Below, piece by piece: positions 35,289-43,190 of a stretch of DNA of 64,000 nt. The stretch's first letter is position 1, and each line of letters opens with the position of its first letter. Made by a program: the position numbers and the translations under genes. The stretch covers positions 99,148-163,147 of the forward strand of contig CAKPDR010000002.1 in NCBI GenBank assembly GCA_934149075.1, read 5' to 3'. This DNA comes from an uncultured Clostridia bacterium (GTDB taxonomy: Bacteria > Bacillota > Clostridia > TANB77 > CAG-508). The notes under the pieces are model-generated. The model made no database searches, had not been told where the DNA came from, and saw nothing but the letters and a program-made list of their open reading frames with translations.

Positions 35289-36368
35289 CTATTTACCATC
35301 ATAATAATCAAATCCACCACGAGTAAGTTCTTTATTAGGAACAAATTTTGTTCTTTTTTCATCAAATTCTTTTTCATCAAATAGTCGCACTATTGCATCT
35401 TCTCCATCAATTAAATATTTCTTATCATCTATATTGACAACAACACATCTTATATATCTAGTCGATTCTCTATTTTTACCATCTATTTTTTTCCATACTT
35501 TTTCTCTGTTTTCTTTACCAATACTAATGTCTATTATTTCTTTCATATATTCAAATATTCCCTGTGAGTCAAGTCCATCTTCTTTTAATATCTCAACAGC
35601 TTTTCTCAAAAATACAACATCTTTGTTTTCTTTTTCTTCATCTTCTATTTCTGTTCCTTTTTCTTCCTTAATTTTATTTTCTACTCTTTTTATTGCAAAT
35701 TCGTCTCTTCCTTCATTAAATTTATCAAGAACATTTTTAAATTTGCGTTTATCATCTTCTAAAATTGTAATCCCTTCTAATGTTAATCCTGTTTTTAATC
35801 TTGTAAGATCTTTTATCTTAAAGAAATCATCCAAATCAATAGTTAAACTGTAATCATCAGAAGTAAGTCCTACAAAATAATGTATAAGATTCTTATTCCA
35901 TAATATACAAGTATTACAACTTTTGTCATCTTTAAATATTTCCTCTAATGCTTTAACTAAATATCTTGATAATTCAAAGCATATTCTTCTATTATGATTC
36001 TCTCTATTTTTTTCCCACTCTTTGTCAACATCTCTTCCATACCAATCCGGAAGACTAAATATGTCATCATCAATTTGTTGAATATAAGAAATTAAATTAT
36101 CATCATATACATAATCATGACATAGCTTTTCGTAAACTGATAATACTTTTTCTTCCTTGCTTAATTCTTTATTCTCTGATAATTCATCAACATATTCTTT
36201 AAGTTTTCTTGGCATGCTCCACTCAGCCTTATCATATACTATCTCTTCACCTAAATACTTTCCGTATTTTTTCTCTAATTCTGGGTCTAAAACGATTGTA
36301 TGTTTACTTCTAAAAAATATATTTACTAGTTCATTTAATTTTATAATTTTTTCTATATTTACATTCAT
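35289..36368 (-). CDS. Transglutaminase-like protein, paralogue B
   Basis: Start at MNVNIEKIIK (36368), with AAGGAG 8 bases upstream. 359 residues. A Cys-His-Asp layout fits the transglutaminase/papain-like fold: KVLSVYEKLCHDYVYDD leads to the Cys in HNRRICFELSRYLVKAL (about C130), His in LIHYFVGLT (about H163) and Asp in TIDLDDF (about D178). It shares the DWYGRxVxKxW box and spacing with its neighbour, so the two arose by duplication. There is no signal peptide. The substrate is unknown; a peptidase, transglutaminase or inactive scaffold are all possible. Confidence 0.65.
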   Translation of the reverse strand: MNVNIEKIIKLNELVNIFFRSKHTIVLDPELEKKYGKYLGEEIVYDKAEWSMPRKLKEYVDELSENKELSKEEKVLSVYEKLCHDYVYDDNLISYIQQIDDDIFSLPDWYGRDVDKEWEKNRENHNRRICFELSRYLVKALEEIFKDDKSCNTCILWNKNLIHYFVGLTSDDYSLTIDLDDFFKIKDLTRLKTGLTLEGITILEDDKRKFKNVLDKFNEGRDEFAIKRVENKIKEEKGTEIEDEEKENKDVVFLRKAVEILKEDGLDSQGIFEYMKEIIDISIGKENREKVWKKIDGKNRESTRYIRCVVVNIDDKKYLIDGEDAIVRLFDEKEFDEKRTKFVPNKELTRGGFDYYDGK

Positions 36369-36390
36369 ACACTTTCTCCTTGTTTTTATT

Positions 36391-37404
36391 TTATCCACCA
36401 TAATATGGATATTCATTTTCTGCGGAATTGAAGACAAAAACCTTTGTATCTATATTTTCTTTTTCTGTTTGAAATATGACTTGTTCAATACTATCTATTA
36501 AATATGTTTTGTCATCGAGTTCAAAAATTATACATCTTTCATATCTTTTTTCTGGTGCAATTTTATCTTCTTTCCATATCTTTTCTATTTTTATTCCTTC
36601 ATTTTCCACTATAGCTCTTATATATTCGAAAAATCCTTGAGAATCAATATTTTTATTTTTTAAAATCTGTGCAACTTTATTAAAATATTCAATAAGATTC
36701 TTATCTTTCAAATTCTTCTTTGCCTCTTCAATCTCTTCAATTTCATCTCTTTTTCCTTCATTAAATTTATCAACTACTTGTTTAAATTTTCCTGATTCGT
36801 CTCTAAGTATCTTTATTCCCTTGATTGTTAATCCAAATTTCACTCTTGTAAGGTCTTTAATACTATTAAAATCGTCTAAATCTAAAATAATACTATATTC
36901 TTCTCCTGTTAAACCAACAACATAGTGTAAATTTTCCTTATCACCAAGCATAAATGCTTCTAGTCTATCATTTCCATCTAATAACACATTTATTGCCTTA
37001 GCATAAAATCTTGCAAATTCATAGCATATTCTTCTATTATGTTTCTGCCTTTTTTCAATCCAGTCTTTTCCAACAATTCTTCCATACCAGTCTACTGCTA
37101 TATATTTTATATTATTTATATCACTATCATCTCTTTTGAAGAAATATAATACATTAGCATCATATACATAGTTTAAACATATATATTTATACACTTCCAG
37201 AACTTTCTCTTCAAAGCTCATTGAAGTTTCTTTTAATAATTTTTCTACTAGTTTATTAATTCCGTCTTCCATCTCCCATTTTACTGTATCATATTCTATC
37301 CAATCTTCTTGAATATTTCTATTAGGTTCTAATATTATTTTATAATCTCCTTCTAGTGCTTGATTTACTTCATCATAAAATTTATATATATATTCATCTT
37401 TCAT
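36391..37404 (-). CDS. Transglutaminase-like protein, paralogue A
   Basis: 337 residues with GGAGG before the start. Same architecture as its neighbour: EKVLEVYKYICLNYVYDANV, DWYGRIVGKDWIEKRQKHNRRICYEF (Cys about 127), ENLHYVVGLTGEEY (His about 160), SIILDLDDF (Asp about 175). Cys-His spacing (33) and His-Asp spacing (15) are identical in both proteins, supporting a conserved active site. The C-terminal region is a shared unknown domain (RCIIFELDDKTYLIDSIEQVIF). It lies in an operon with a small protein upstream and the paralogue downstream. Confidence 0.65.
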   Translation of the reverse strand: MKDEYIYKFYDEVNQALEGDYKIILEPNRNIQEDWIEYDTVKWEMEDGINKLVEKLLKETSMSFEEKVLEVYKYICLNYVYDANVLYFFKRDDSDINNIKYIAVDWYGRIVGKDWIEKRQKHNRRICYEFARFYAKAINVLLDGNDRLEAFMLGDKENLHYVVGLTGEEYSIILDLDDFNSIKDLTRVKFGLTIKGIKILRDESGKFKQVVDKFNEGKRDEIEEIEEAKKNLKDKNLIEYFNKVAQILKNKNIDSQGFFEYIRAIVENEGIKIEKIWKEDKIAPEKRYERCIIFELDDKTYLIDSIEQVIFQTEKENIDTKVFVFNSAENEYPYYGG

Positions 37405-37422
37405 TTTTTATATTCCTCCATT

Positions 37423-37753
37423 TTATTTTTTCTTTTTAAACAAATCTTCTCGTCCGGTATTTTTTATATTTTACAATTAAACTTTCATCATCAGCTTCTA
37501 TTTTTCCACTATTTAATAAATCATAATATACCTCTTGAGCAATTAACTTTTGATATACTTCTTCTATTGACTCTTTTTTTATTCCTACTACTTGCAAAAT
37601 TTTAGATGCTTTTTCTTTACTAATCCTAAAAAAGAGCGATTCATCTTTTAAATATTTCTGAATTTTTTCATTTAATGAATAATCTTCTTTTTTATCTTTT
37701 AAAACTTCAATTCTAGCTCTGTTCATTACTTCAATAACTTTAAATTCATTCAT
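37423..37753 (-). CDS. Small helical protein ending at a C-GGA site
   Basis: First gene of the paralogue operon, with AAAGGAG before the ATG. About 105 residues, charged and helical, with no known domain. In the conventional frame it ends KYKKYRTRRFV (stop at 37436). Skipping the C of CGGA at 37456 instead gives KYKKYGREDLFKKKK, ending with TAA at 37423-37425 immediately before the next gene's GGAGG, a more usual operon junction. I annotate to 37423, but the conventional end is possible. Confidence 0.5.
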
Positions 37754-37797
37754 TTTTCATGTATCTCCTTTATTTGGCAATATTACTTATATTTTAT

Positions 37798-37827
37798 ATT
37801 ATACCACAAAGAAGCTCCATTTGACAA
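37798..37827 (-). promoter_or_regulatory. Promoter of the transglutaminase-like operon
   Basis: On the minus strand TTGTCA, an 18-base spacer, then TATAAT, about 45 bases before the first ATG. Confidence 0.65.
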
Positions 37828-37835
37828 CAAAATCC

Positions 37836-37864
37836 TTTACTTTTCTATGTTTACCTGATAAAAT
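37836..37864 (+). promoter_or_regulatory. Promoter of guaA
   Basis: TTTACT, 17 bases, TAAAAT, about 30 bases before the guaA start, with AAAGGAGG between. No purine riboswitch fold is visible in the short leader. Confidence 0.55.
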
Positions 37865-37894
37865 ATTTATATTATAAAATTAAAGGAGGATTTT

Positions 37895-39433
37895 ATGGAA
37901 TCAAAAGAATTAATCTTAATATTAGACTTTGGAGGCCAATATAATCAATTAATTGCTCGTAGAGTAAGAGAATGTAATGTATACTCTGAAGTTGTACCAT
38001 TCAATATTTCAATAGAAAAAATAAAAGAAAAAAATCCAAAAGGAATAATATTCACAGGAGGACCTGCAAGTGTATATGGTGAAGAATCTCCAAAATGTGC
38101 TGATGGAGTTTTTGAATTAGGCATTCCTGTACTTGGAATCTGTTATGGAATGCAATTAATGGCTCATACACTTGGTGGAAAAGTTACATCTGCAACAACA
38201 AGAGAATATGGAGAAACAAATGTAAACATAGACAATACATCTCCTCTTTTCCAAGGATTCAAAGATACAAATATATTTTTAATGAGTCATACAGACTATG
38301 TAGAAGAAGTACCACAAGGTTTCAAAAAAATCGGTTATACACCAGTTTGTCCAAATGCAGCAATGGAGAATCAAGAAAAAAATCTATATGGAATTCAGTT
38401 CCATCCAGAAGTAAATAATTCAATAAACGGAACACAAGTTATCAAAAACTTTTTATATAATGTTTGTCACTGTTCAGGAGATTGGGTTATGTCATCATTT
38501 GTAGAAGATTCTATAAAATCTCTAAAAGAAAAAATCGGAGACAAAAAAGCTCTATGTGCTTTATCAGGTGGAGTTGATTCATCTGTTGCAGCTGTACTTT
38601 TAAGTAAAGCTATTGGAAAAAATCTAACATGCATTTTTGTTGACCATGGATTACTTAGAAAAAATGAAGGTGATGAAGTTGAAAAAATCTTTACAGAAAA
38701 TTACGACTTAAATTTCATCAGAGTTGATGCTAAAGACAGATTTTTAAGTAAACTTGCTGGAATTACTGACCCAGAGCAAAAAAGAAAAATTATAGGAGAA
38801 GAATTTATCAGAGTATTTGAATCTGAAGCAAAGAAAATTGGAACTGTAGATTTTCTAGTTCAAGGAACTATTTATCCAGACGTTATCGAGAGTGGGCTTG
38901 GAAAAAGTGCTGTAATCAAGAGTCATCATAATGTCGGCGGACTTCCTGACTATGTTGATTTTAAAGAAATTGTAGAACCATTAAGAAATTTATTTAAAGA
39001 TGAAGTGCGTAAAACTGGCTTAGAACTTGGTATTCCAGAGAATCTAGTATATAGACAACCATTTCCTGGTCCAGGTTTAGCAATTAGAATTATTGGAGAT
39101 ATTACAGAAGATAAGCTTACTATCTTAAAAGATGCAGATGCTATCTTCAGAGAAGAAATTGCTAAAGCGGGTTTACACAAAAATATAAATCAATATTTTG
39201 CAGTTCTTACCAACCTAAAATCTGTAGGTGTTATGGGTGACGAAAGAACTTATGATTATACAGTTGCACTAAGAGCTGTTGAAACTACTGACTTTATGAC
39301 TGGAGTTTGGAGCAGAATTCCATATGAAGTATTAGAAAAAGTTTCTAGTAGAATTGTTAATGAAGTAAAACATGTAAATCGAGTAGTGTATGATATTACT
39401 TCTAAGCCACCAGCAACAATTGAGTGGGAATAA
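37895..39433 (+). CDS. guaA: GMP synthase (glutamine-hydrolysing)
   Basis: 512 residues, full length. The N-terminal class I amidotransferase has Cys in GICYGMQLM and His-Glu in QFHPEV. The PP-loop ATP pyrophosphatase is ALSGGVDSSVAAVL, and the C-terminal GMP-synthase dimer domain ends PPATIEWE. It converts XMP to GMP, the last step of guanine nucleotide synthesis. Transcribed alone on the plus strand with its own promoter and terminator. Confidence 0.98.
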   Translation: MESKELILILDFGGQYNQLIARRVRECNVYSEVVPFNISIEKIKEKNPKGIIFTGGPASVYGEESPKCADGVFELGIPVLGICYGMQLMAHTLGGKVTSATTREYGETNVNIDNTSPLFQGFKDTNIFLMSHTDYVEEVPQGFKKIGYTPVCPNAAMENQEKNLYGIQFHPEVNNSINGTQVIKNFLYNVCHCSGDWVMSSFVEDSIKSLKEKIGDKKALCALSGGVDSSVAAVLLSKAIGKNLTCIFVDHGLLRKNEGDEVEKIFTENYDLNFIRVDAKDRFLSKLAGITDPEQKRKIIGEEFIRVFESEAKKIGTVDFLVQGTIYPDVIESGLGKSAVIKSHHNVGGLPDYVDFKEIVEPLRNLFKDEVRKTGLELGIPENLVYRQPFPGPGLAIRIIGDITEDKLTILKDADAIFREEIAKAGLHKNINQYFAVLTNLKSVGVMGDERTYDYTVALRAVETTDFMTGVWSRIPYEVLEKVSSRIVNEVKHVNRVVYDITSKPPATIEWE

Positions 39434-39440
39434 AAAAATT

Positions 39441-39480
39441 AAGTTGTCAAAAGGTTTAATACCAATTGACAACTTTTTTG
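39441..39480 (+). terminator. Terminator of guaA
   Basis: AAGTTGTCAA / TTGACAACTT stem, then a run of Ts, starting 8 bases after the guaA stop. Confidence 0.85.
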
Positions 39481-39486
39481 TGCATT

Positions 39487-39546
39487 TGGGACCGGTTCTG
39501 TTTTGTTCCATTTTATTTTGGGACAATTGGGACCGGTTCTGTTTTG
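39487..39546. repeat. 41-bp repeat family, locus with about 1.5 units
   Basis: GGGACCGGTTCTGTTTTG occurs twice, 41 bases apart, separated by TTCCATTTTATTTTGGGACAATT. It lies between guaA's terminator and the Pro-rich gene. Confidence 0.85.
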
Positions 39547-39566
39547 TGCATTTTTATATTAATTTT

Positions 39567-40310
39567 TTAATATGCTAATTCCCCATCCTCTAATGAAGAA
39601 AAATATTTTGATGACTCATATATATCCATATTTCCTCCTCTTGGTCTTGGAGGTCTTCCTGAACCAGGTCCCATTGGTGGTCTCATTGGAGGGCGAGGTG
39701 GCCTTGGAGGTGGAGGAGGTGGTGGTGGCTTTGGAGGTCTAAAACCAGGAAATCCCGGTCTTCCTAATAATTCTCTTAGTAATAAGATACGAATTATATC
39801 ATTTACACCAGTATCTCTTTGTCTGCTATCACAATCTTTACAATATCTATCTTCTTTAGTCTTTTCAATTTTATCAGTTACAGTTGTAGCAACTTTAGTC
39901 TCTTCTTTCACAGTATCCTTCTTTTCTCTATTTTGAACTAACTCTTTATCTTCTACTGCTGAGTAAATTTCATCTGTCAATCTGTCCACTAACTCTCGTG
40001 TAACCTCTCCTCTGTTCTCTGCACAAGCCTTTTGTACCATTGGATATACTATCTGATATATTTCTGGATAGCATTTTTCTAATTCTTGAATTTGTATATT
40101 ACTCATTGCTGTCATTGGCCTTATGGACATAGATTGCATATTCATCATCTGCATTCCTTGATTTTGCATAGGAGCCATCGTAGGTACTGCATCATAATTA
40201 GAATAATTATCATAACTATTATAATTATAGTTATATGTATCTTGATAATTATTCAATGGTTGATATCCTAATACACTTCTCATATAGTCTTCATATAACG
40301 AATCACTCAT
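39567..40310 (-). CDS. Pro-rich protein of unknown function, possibly spore coat or surface
   Basis: Start taken at MSDSLYEDYM (40310), where AAAGGA is about 11 bases upstream. 247 residues: an Asn/Tyr-rich N-terminus (about 15-45), a Met-rich stretch (about 48-75), a conserved-looking helical core (IQELEKCYPEIYQIVYPMVQKACAENRGEVTRELVDRLTDEIY), a CKDC pair, then a poly-Pro tail (about 200-235). There is no signal peptide. The composition recalls spore-coat proteins of Clostridia, but no motif proves it. The gene is flanked by opposite copies of the 41-bp repeat. Confidence 0.6.
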   Translation of the reverse strand: MSDSLYEDYMRSVLGYQPLNNYQDTYNYNYNSYDNYSNYDAVPTMAPMQNQGMQMMNMQSMSIRPMTAMSNIQIQELEKCYPEIYQIVYPMVQKACAENRGEVTRELVDRLTDEIYSAVEDKELVQNREKKDTVKEETKVATTVTDKIEKTKEDRYCKDCDSRQRDTGVNDIIRILLLRELLGRPGFPGFRPPKPPPPPPPPRPPRPPMRPPMGPGSGRPPRPRGGNMDIYESSKYFSSLEDGELAY

Positions 40311-40378
40311 TTTAAATTCCATTCCTTTCTTTTAAAATTCATAATACATTATATGTTTTAACTTCATTTATGTGTGCA

Positions 40379-40495
40379 AAATGGAACAAAACAGAACCGG
40401 TCCTAATTGTCCCAAAATAAAATAGAACAAAACAGAACCGGTCCCAATTGTCCCAAAATAAAATGGAACAAAATAGAACCGATCCTAATTGTCCT
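40379..40495. repeat. 41-bp repeat family, three units in inverted orientation
   Basis: Three tandem copies of the reverse-complement unit (GGAACAAAACAGAACCGGTCC and variants) spaced 41 bases apart, between murD and the Pro-rich gene. Confidence 0.9.
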
Positions 40496-41900
40496 AAAAT
40501 TTCATGACCATATCTTTAAATTGGTCACCTCTATCATACATATTTTTAAACATATCAAAACTTGTACTAGCAGGTGAAAATAAAACAATTTGACCTGGTT
40601 TAGCAACTCTTTTTGCTAACTGCATACTTTGTTCAAAAGTCTCACACATATGAATATCTAATTTTTTGTGTTGATATTCTAATTCCTTCTTTACTGCTTC
40701 ATAAATTTTATTAGCAGTTTGACCTATTAAAATTAAACATCTAACATTTTCTACTATTGACTTTCCTATAGGTGTATAATCTAGATTTTTATCAGCCCCA
40801 CCAGCAATTAACACAATTTCTCTATCTTTAAATGCATTTAATGCTGAAATTCCTCTAGTTGGACTTGTACTTGCAGAATCATTATACCATTCTACTCCAT
40901 CAACTGTACGTACATATTCTTGTCTATGATGTACTCCTACAAATTGTTTTATTGTTTCAGCAGCCTCATCTGCATCAACAAGTCCTTTAGTTAATGCAAA
41001 TACCGTACATGCATTTTGGAAATTATGCATTCCTTTTAGTTTCATATCTTTTGTGTCTAATATATGTCTTCTAATTCCCTCATTGCACTCTTTAATTATG
41101 CCATCTTGGTCAACTATAAACCCATTTTCAAGTTTTTGTGTACTACTAAACATTATTATTTTTCCATTTGCTTCATCTTTACAAGCTTTTGTAATCTCAT
41201 TATCAGCATTTAATACTAGTATGCCATCCTCATTTTGATGTTTAAATATATTCTTTTTAGCGTCTATATACTCTTGATAATCTTTATGTACATTTAAATG
41301 ATTTGGTGTAATATTAGTTATTGCTGCAATATCTGGACTTATTTTCATATTCATTAATTGAAAACTACTTAGTTCTAGTACAATTATATCTTGTGGTTTA
41401 ATTTCTCTTAATTTCGTAAATAATGGTATTCCTATATTTCCACCTATATGAACTGTATACCCTGCACTTTTTAAAACTTCTGCCGTTAGCGTAGTTGTTG
41501 TCGTTTTTCCATCACTACCTGTAATTCCTATAATTTTACAAGGAGCTAATTCCATCAATTGTTCAATTTCTGTAGTAATTATTGCTCCTCGGTTTGCTTC
41601 TTCTACTAATTCCGGCTTAGTTGGCAAACAACTTGGTGAACGAAAAATCAAATCTAATCCATTTAATTTTTTTAGATTCCCTGCTCCTAAATATTGATTA
41701 AATCCATATATTTTCATTTTATCTATAATTTCTTTATCTATTTTTTCTTCTTCTCTGTCATCAAATACAGATACCTTAGCATGTTTACTATAAAGATAGT
41801 CTATTAATGGTATATTGCTAACTCCAAGCCCTATTACTGCTATTTTTTGATTTGATAACATTTCTTCAAATTTTTCTAACTTTTCATTTCTAAATTCCAA
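40494..41900 (-). CDS. murD: UDP-N-acetylmuramoylalanine--D-glutamate ligase
   Basis: 468 residues. MurD adds D-Glu to UDP-MurNAc-L-Ala in peptidoglycan precursor synthesis. Visible: an N-terminal Rossmann domain (KIAVIGLGVSNIPLIDYL), the ATP-binding GITGSDGKTTTTTL, NITPNHLNVHKDYQEY, YNDSASTSPTRGISAL and IVLIAGGADKNLDYTPI. It begins 1 base after the upstream kinase-like gene stops, so the two are co-transcribed. Complete. Confidence 0.95.
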   Translation of the reverse strand: MEFRNEKLEKFEEMLSNQKIAVIGLGVSNIPLIDYLYSKHAKVSVFDDREEEKIDKEIIDKMKIYGFNQYLGAGNLKKLNGLDLIFRSPSCLPTKPELVEEANRGAIITTEIEQLMELAPCKIIGITGSDGKTTTTTLTAEVLKSAGYTVHIGGNIGIPLFTKLREIKPQDIIVLELSSFQLMNMKISPDIAAITNITPNHLNVHKDYQEYIDAKKNIFKHQNEDGILVLNADNEITKACKDEANGKIIMFSSTQKLENGFIVDQDGIIKECNEGIRRHILDTKDMKLKGMHNFQNACTVFALTKGLVDADEAAETIKQFVGVHHRQEYVRTVDGVEWYNDSASTSPTRGISALNAFKDREIVLIAGGADKNLDYTPIGKSIVENVRCLILIGQTANKIYEAVKKELEYQHKKLDIHMCETFEQSMQLAKRVAKPGQIVLFSPASTSFDMFKNMYDRGDQFKDMVMKF

Positions 41901-41901
41901 T

Positions 41902-42570
41902 TTAAATGACCTCCTTCATATTTTCTAATACCAATTTCTCAGACTCTTTTGCACTTTTACAATTTGTTACATCGATAATTTTTGTTTGCGGATATATTTT
42001 ATAATATCCTGATTTTTCTTGAAGTTCATCTCTAACTTGTATCATCTCTTTAATTTGTTCTTTTGGTATTTCTTTATTATATTGCATATATTTTCTATTT
42101 GTTCTTTCCTCTATTGAAGCATCAATAAAAAAGTGATATGTAACATCAGGATACATTTTTACTATATCTCTTGAAGATAAAATCACATTATATTTTTCTC
42201 TATATTTTTCTATTAACTCTTTTCCAAATTGATATAACCTTGTATTATCTGCTGTATTGCTGACCATTGAAACTGCCATAGATGACTTTTGGGATTGCAA
42301 ATCTTTTTCGTCTACCTTTTTTCCATTCATATATATTACTGTTTCTTTATTTTCTAATTTAATTTCTATTCCAAGTTTTCTCATAATGTCAAATGCATCT
42401 AAATTTTGTGTATTTTCGATTTTTGTTTGCATCATTCCATATACTATTGCCCTATATATCTCTCCGCCATGCAATATTATTGAATTTTCTATGTCTTTCA
42501 ATAATTCTCTACATATTGATGTTTTTCCAGCTCCAACTGTTCCTTCTATTCCTATTACTATATTTTCCAT
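41902..42570 (-). CDS. Cytidylate-kinase-like P-loop kinase
   Basis: Start set at MENIVIGIEGTV (42570), with AGAGGA upstream; the 8-residue longer frame has no ribosome site. 222 residues with P-loop IEGTVGAGKTSICREL, LHGGEIYRAIVYGMM and SMAVSMVSN, and the NMP-kinase-like lid EERTNRKYMQYNKE. It most resembles CMP kinase or the AAA-type nucleoside/shikimate kinase group. Coupling to murD suggests a housekeeping role. True CMP kinase activity is not certain. Confidence 0.75.
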   Translation of the reverse strand: MENIVIGIEGTVGAGKTSICRELLKDIENSIILHGGEIYRAIVYGMMQTKIENTQNLDAFDIMRKLGIEIKLENKETVIYMNGKKVDEKDLQSQKSSMAVSMVSNTADNTRLYQFGKELIEKYREKYNVILSSRDIVKMYPDVTYHFFIDASIEERTNRKYMQYNKEIPKEQIKEMIQVRDELQEKSGYYKIYPQTKIIDVTNCKSAKESEKLVLENMKEVI

Positions 42571-42738
42571 TTTATTTTTCCTCTTTTCTGTCAAATTGGT
42601 CTTACCTTTTTGTCAGATTTATTAATTATTTTACATCAATTAGTATACCACATTATTATATCTAAAACAATATTATTTATATGGAAAATCTTTTGATTTA
42701 TATTATCATTACAATTCACAGCTAAGTCACACGAATTT

Positions 42739-42890
42739 TAAAAAATTGATAATATATTGTTTTTACAATACCGCGTAAGCGACCAAACGAGCTTATGCGA
42801 GTGCGATATGGAGCAATCAACATACTAGTATTTTCAATATGTAGATTGCGACAGCAAGGTATAAAAAAACAATATATTATCAATTTTTTA
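42739..42890. repeat. 152-bp palindromic MITE-like element with 26-bp perfect inverted ends
   Basis: Starts TAAAAAATTGATAATATATT and ends with its exact reverse complement (26 bp each). The centre holds further hairpins (GCGTAAGC/GCTTATGC; CAACATA/TATGTAG). It occupies the middle of a 428-base gene-free gap; the remaining gap contains an ATTACAATTCACAGCTA motif also seen beside the secA hairpin, and the leader of the small Asn-rich gene. Confidence 0.85.
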
Positions 42891-42998
42891 AATAGTCTTT
42901 TATATGATATAAATTATATTGTAATAAGAATTTCACTGTATATATTTTTACTTTATGGGTAAAATATTTGAGAAAGATTAGAATGGAGGTGTTCTTCT

Positions 42999-43094
42999 AT
43001 GTCAGATAAAAAAAGCAAACAAAACAAAAACAACAACAGAAATAACGAAAATAATAACAATAACAATAATAGCAAAAATAATAACAACAGATAG
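42999..43094 (+). CDS. Small Asn-rich protein
   Basis: An excellent GGAGGTG ribosome site 7 bases before the ATG opens a 31-codon frame: MSDKKSKQNKNNN, then mostly Asn with Lys, Arg and Ser, ending NNNNR. A bidirectional terminator follows at once. It is low-complexity, hydrophilic and basic. Similar short Asn/Lys-rich proteins occur in Clostridia, some as spore small acid-soluble-like proteins, but I cannot place this one. The ribosome site and terminator argue that it is expressed. Confidence 0.55.
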   Translation: MSDKKSKQNKNNNRNNENNNNNNNSKNNNNR

Positions 43095-43116
43095 TTAATA
43101 TTTATATATGCAAAAA

Positions 43117-43174
43117 CAAAGCAGTCAAACTAGTAATTTGGTTTCAAAACTCTAGTCAACTGCTTTTATTTTAT
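43117..43174. terminator. Bidirectional terminator between the Asn-rich gene and clpX
   Basis: AAAGCAGT...ACTAG pairs with CTAGT...ACTGCTTT, with T-rich flanks on both strands. Confidence 0.7.
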
Positions 43175-43190
43175 CCAAAATTTCTTGTTT

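Noticed and set aside
37754..37894. Purine riboswitch upstream of guaA
   Set aside because: The leader is too short and lacks the conserved purine-aptamer loops.
39480..40495. Repeat arrays resembling a CRISPR
   Set aside because: Tandem units are near-identical over their full 41 bases with no unique spacers, and no cas genes are present.
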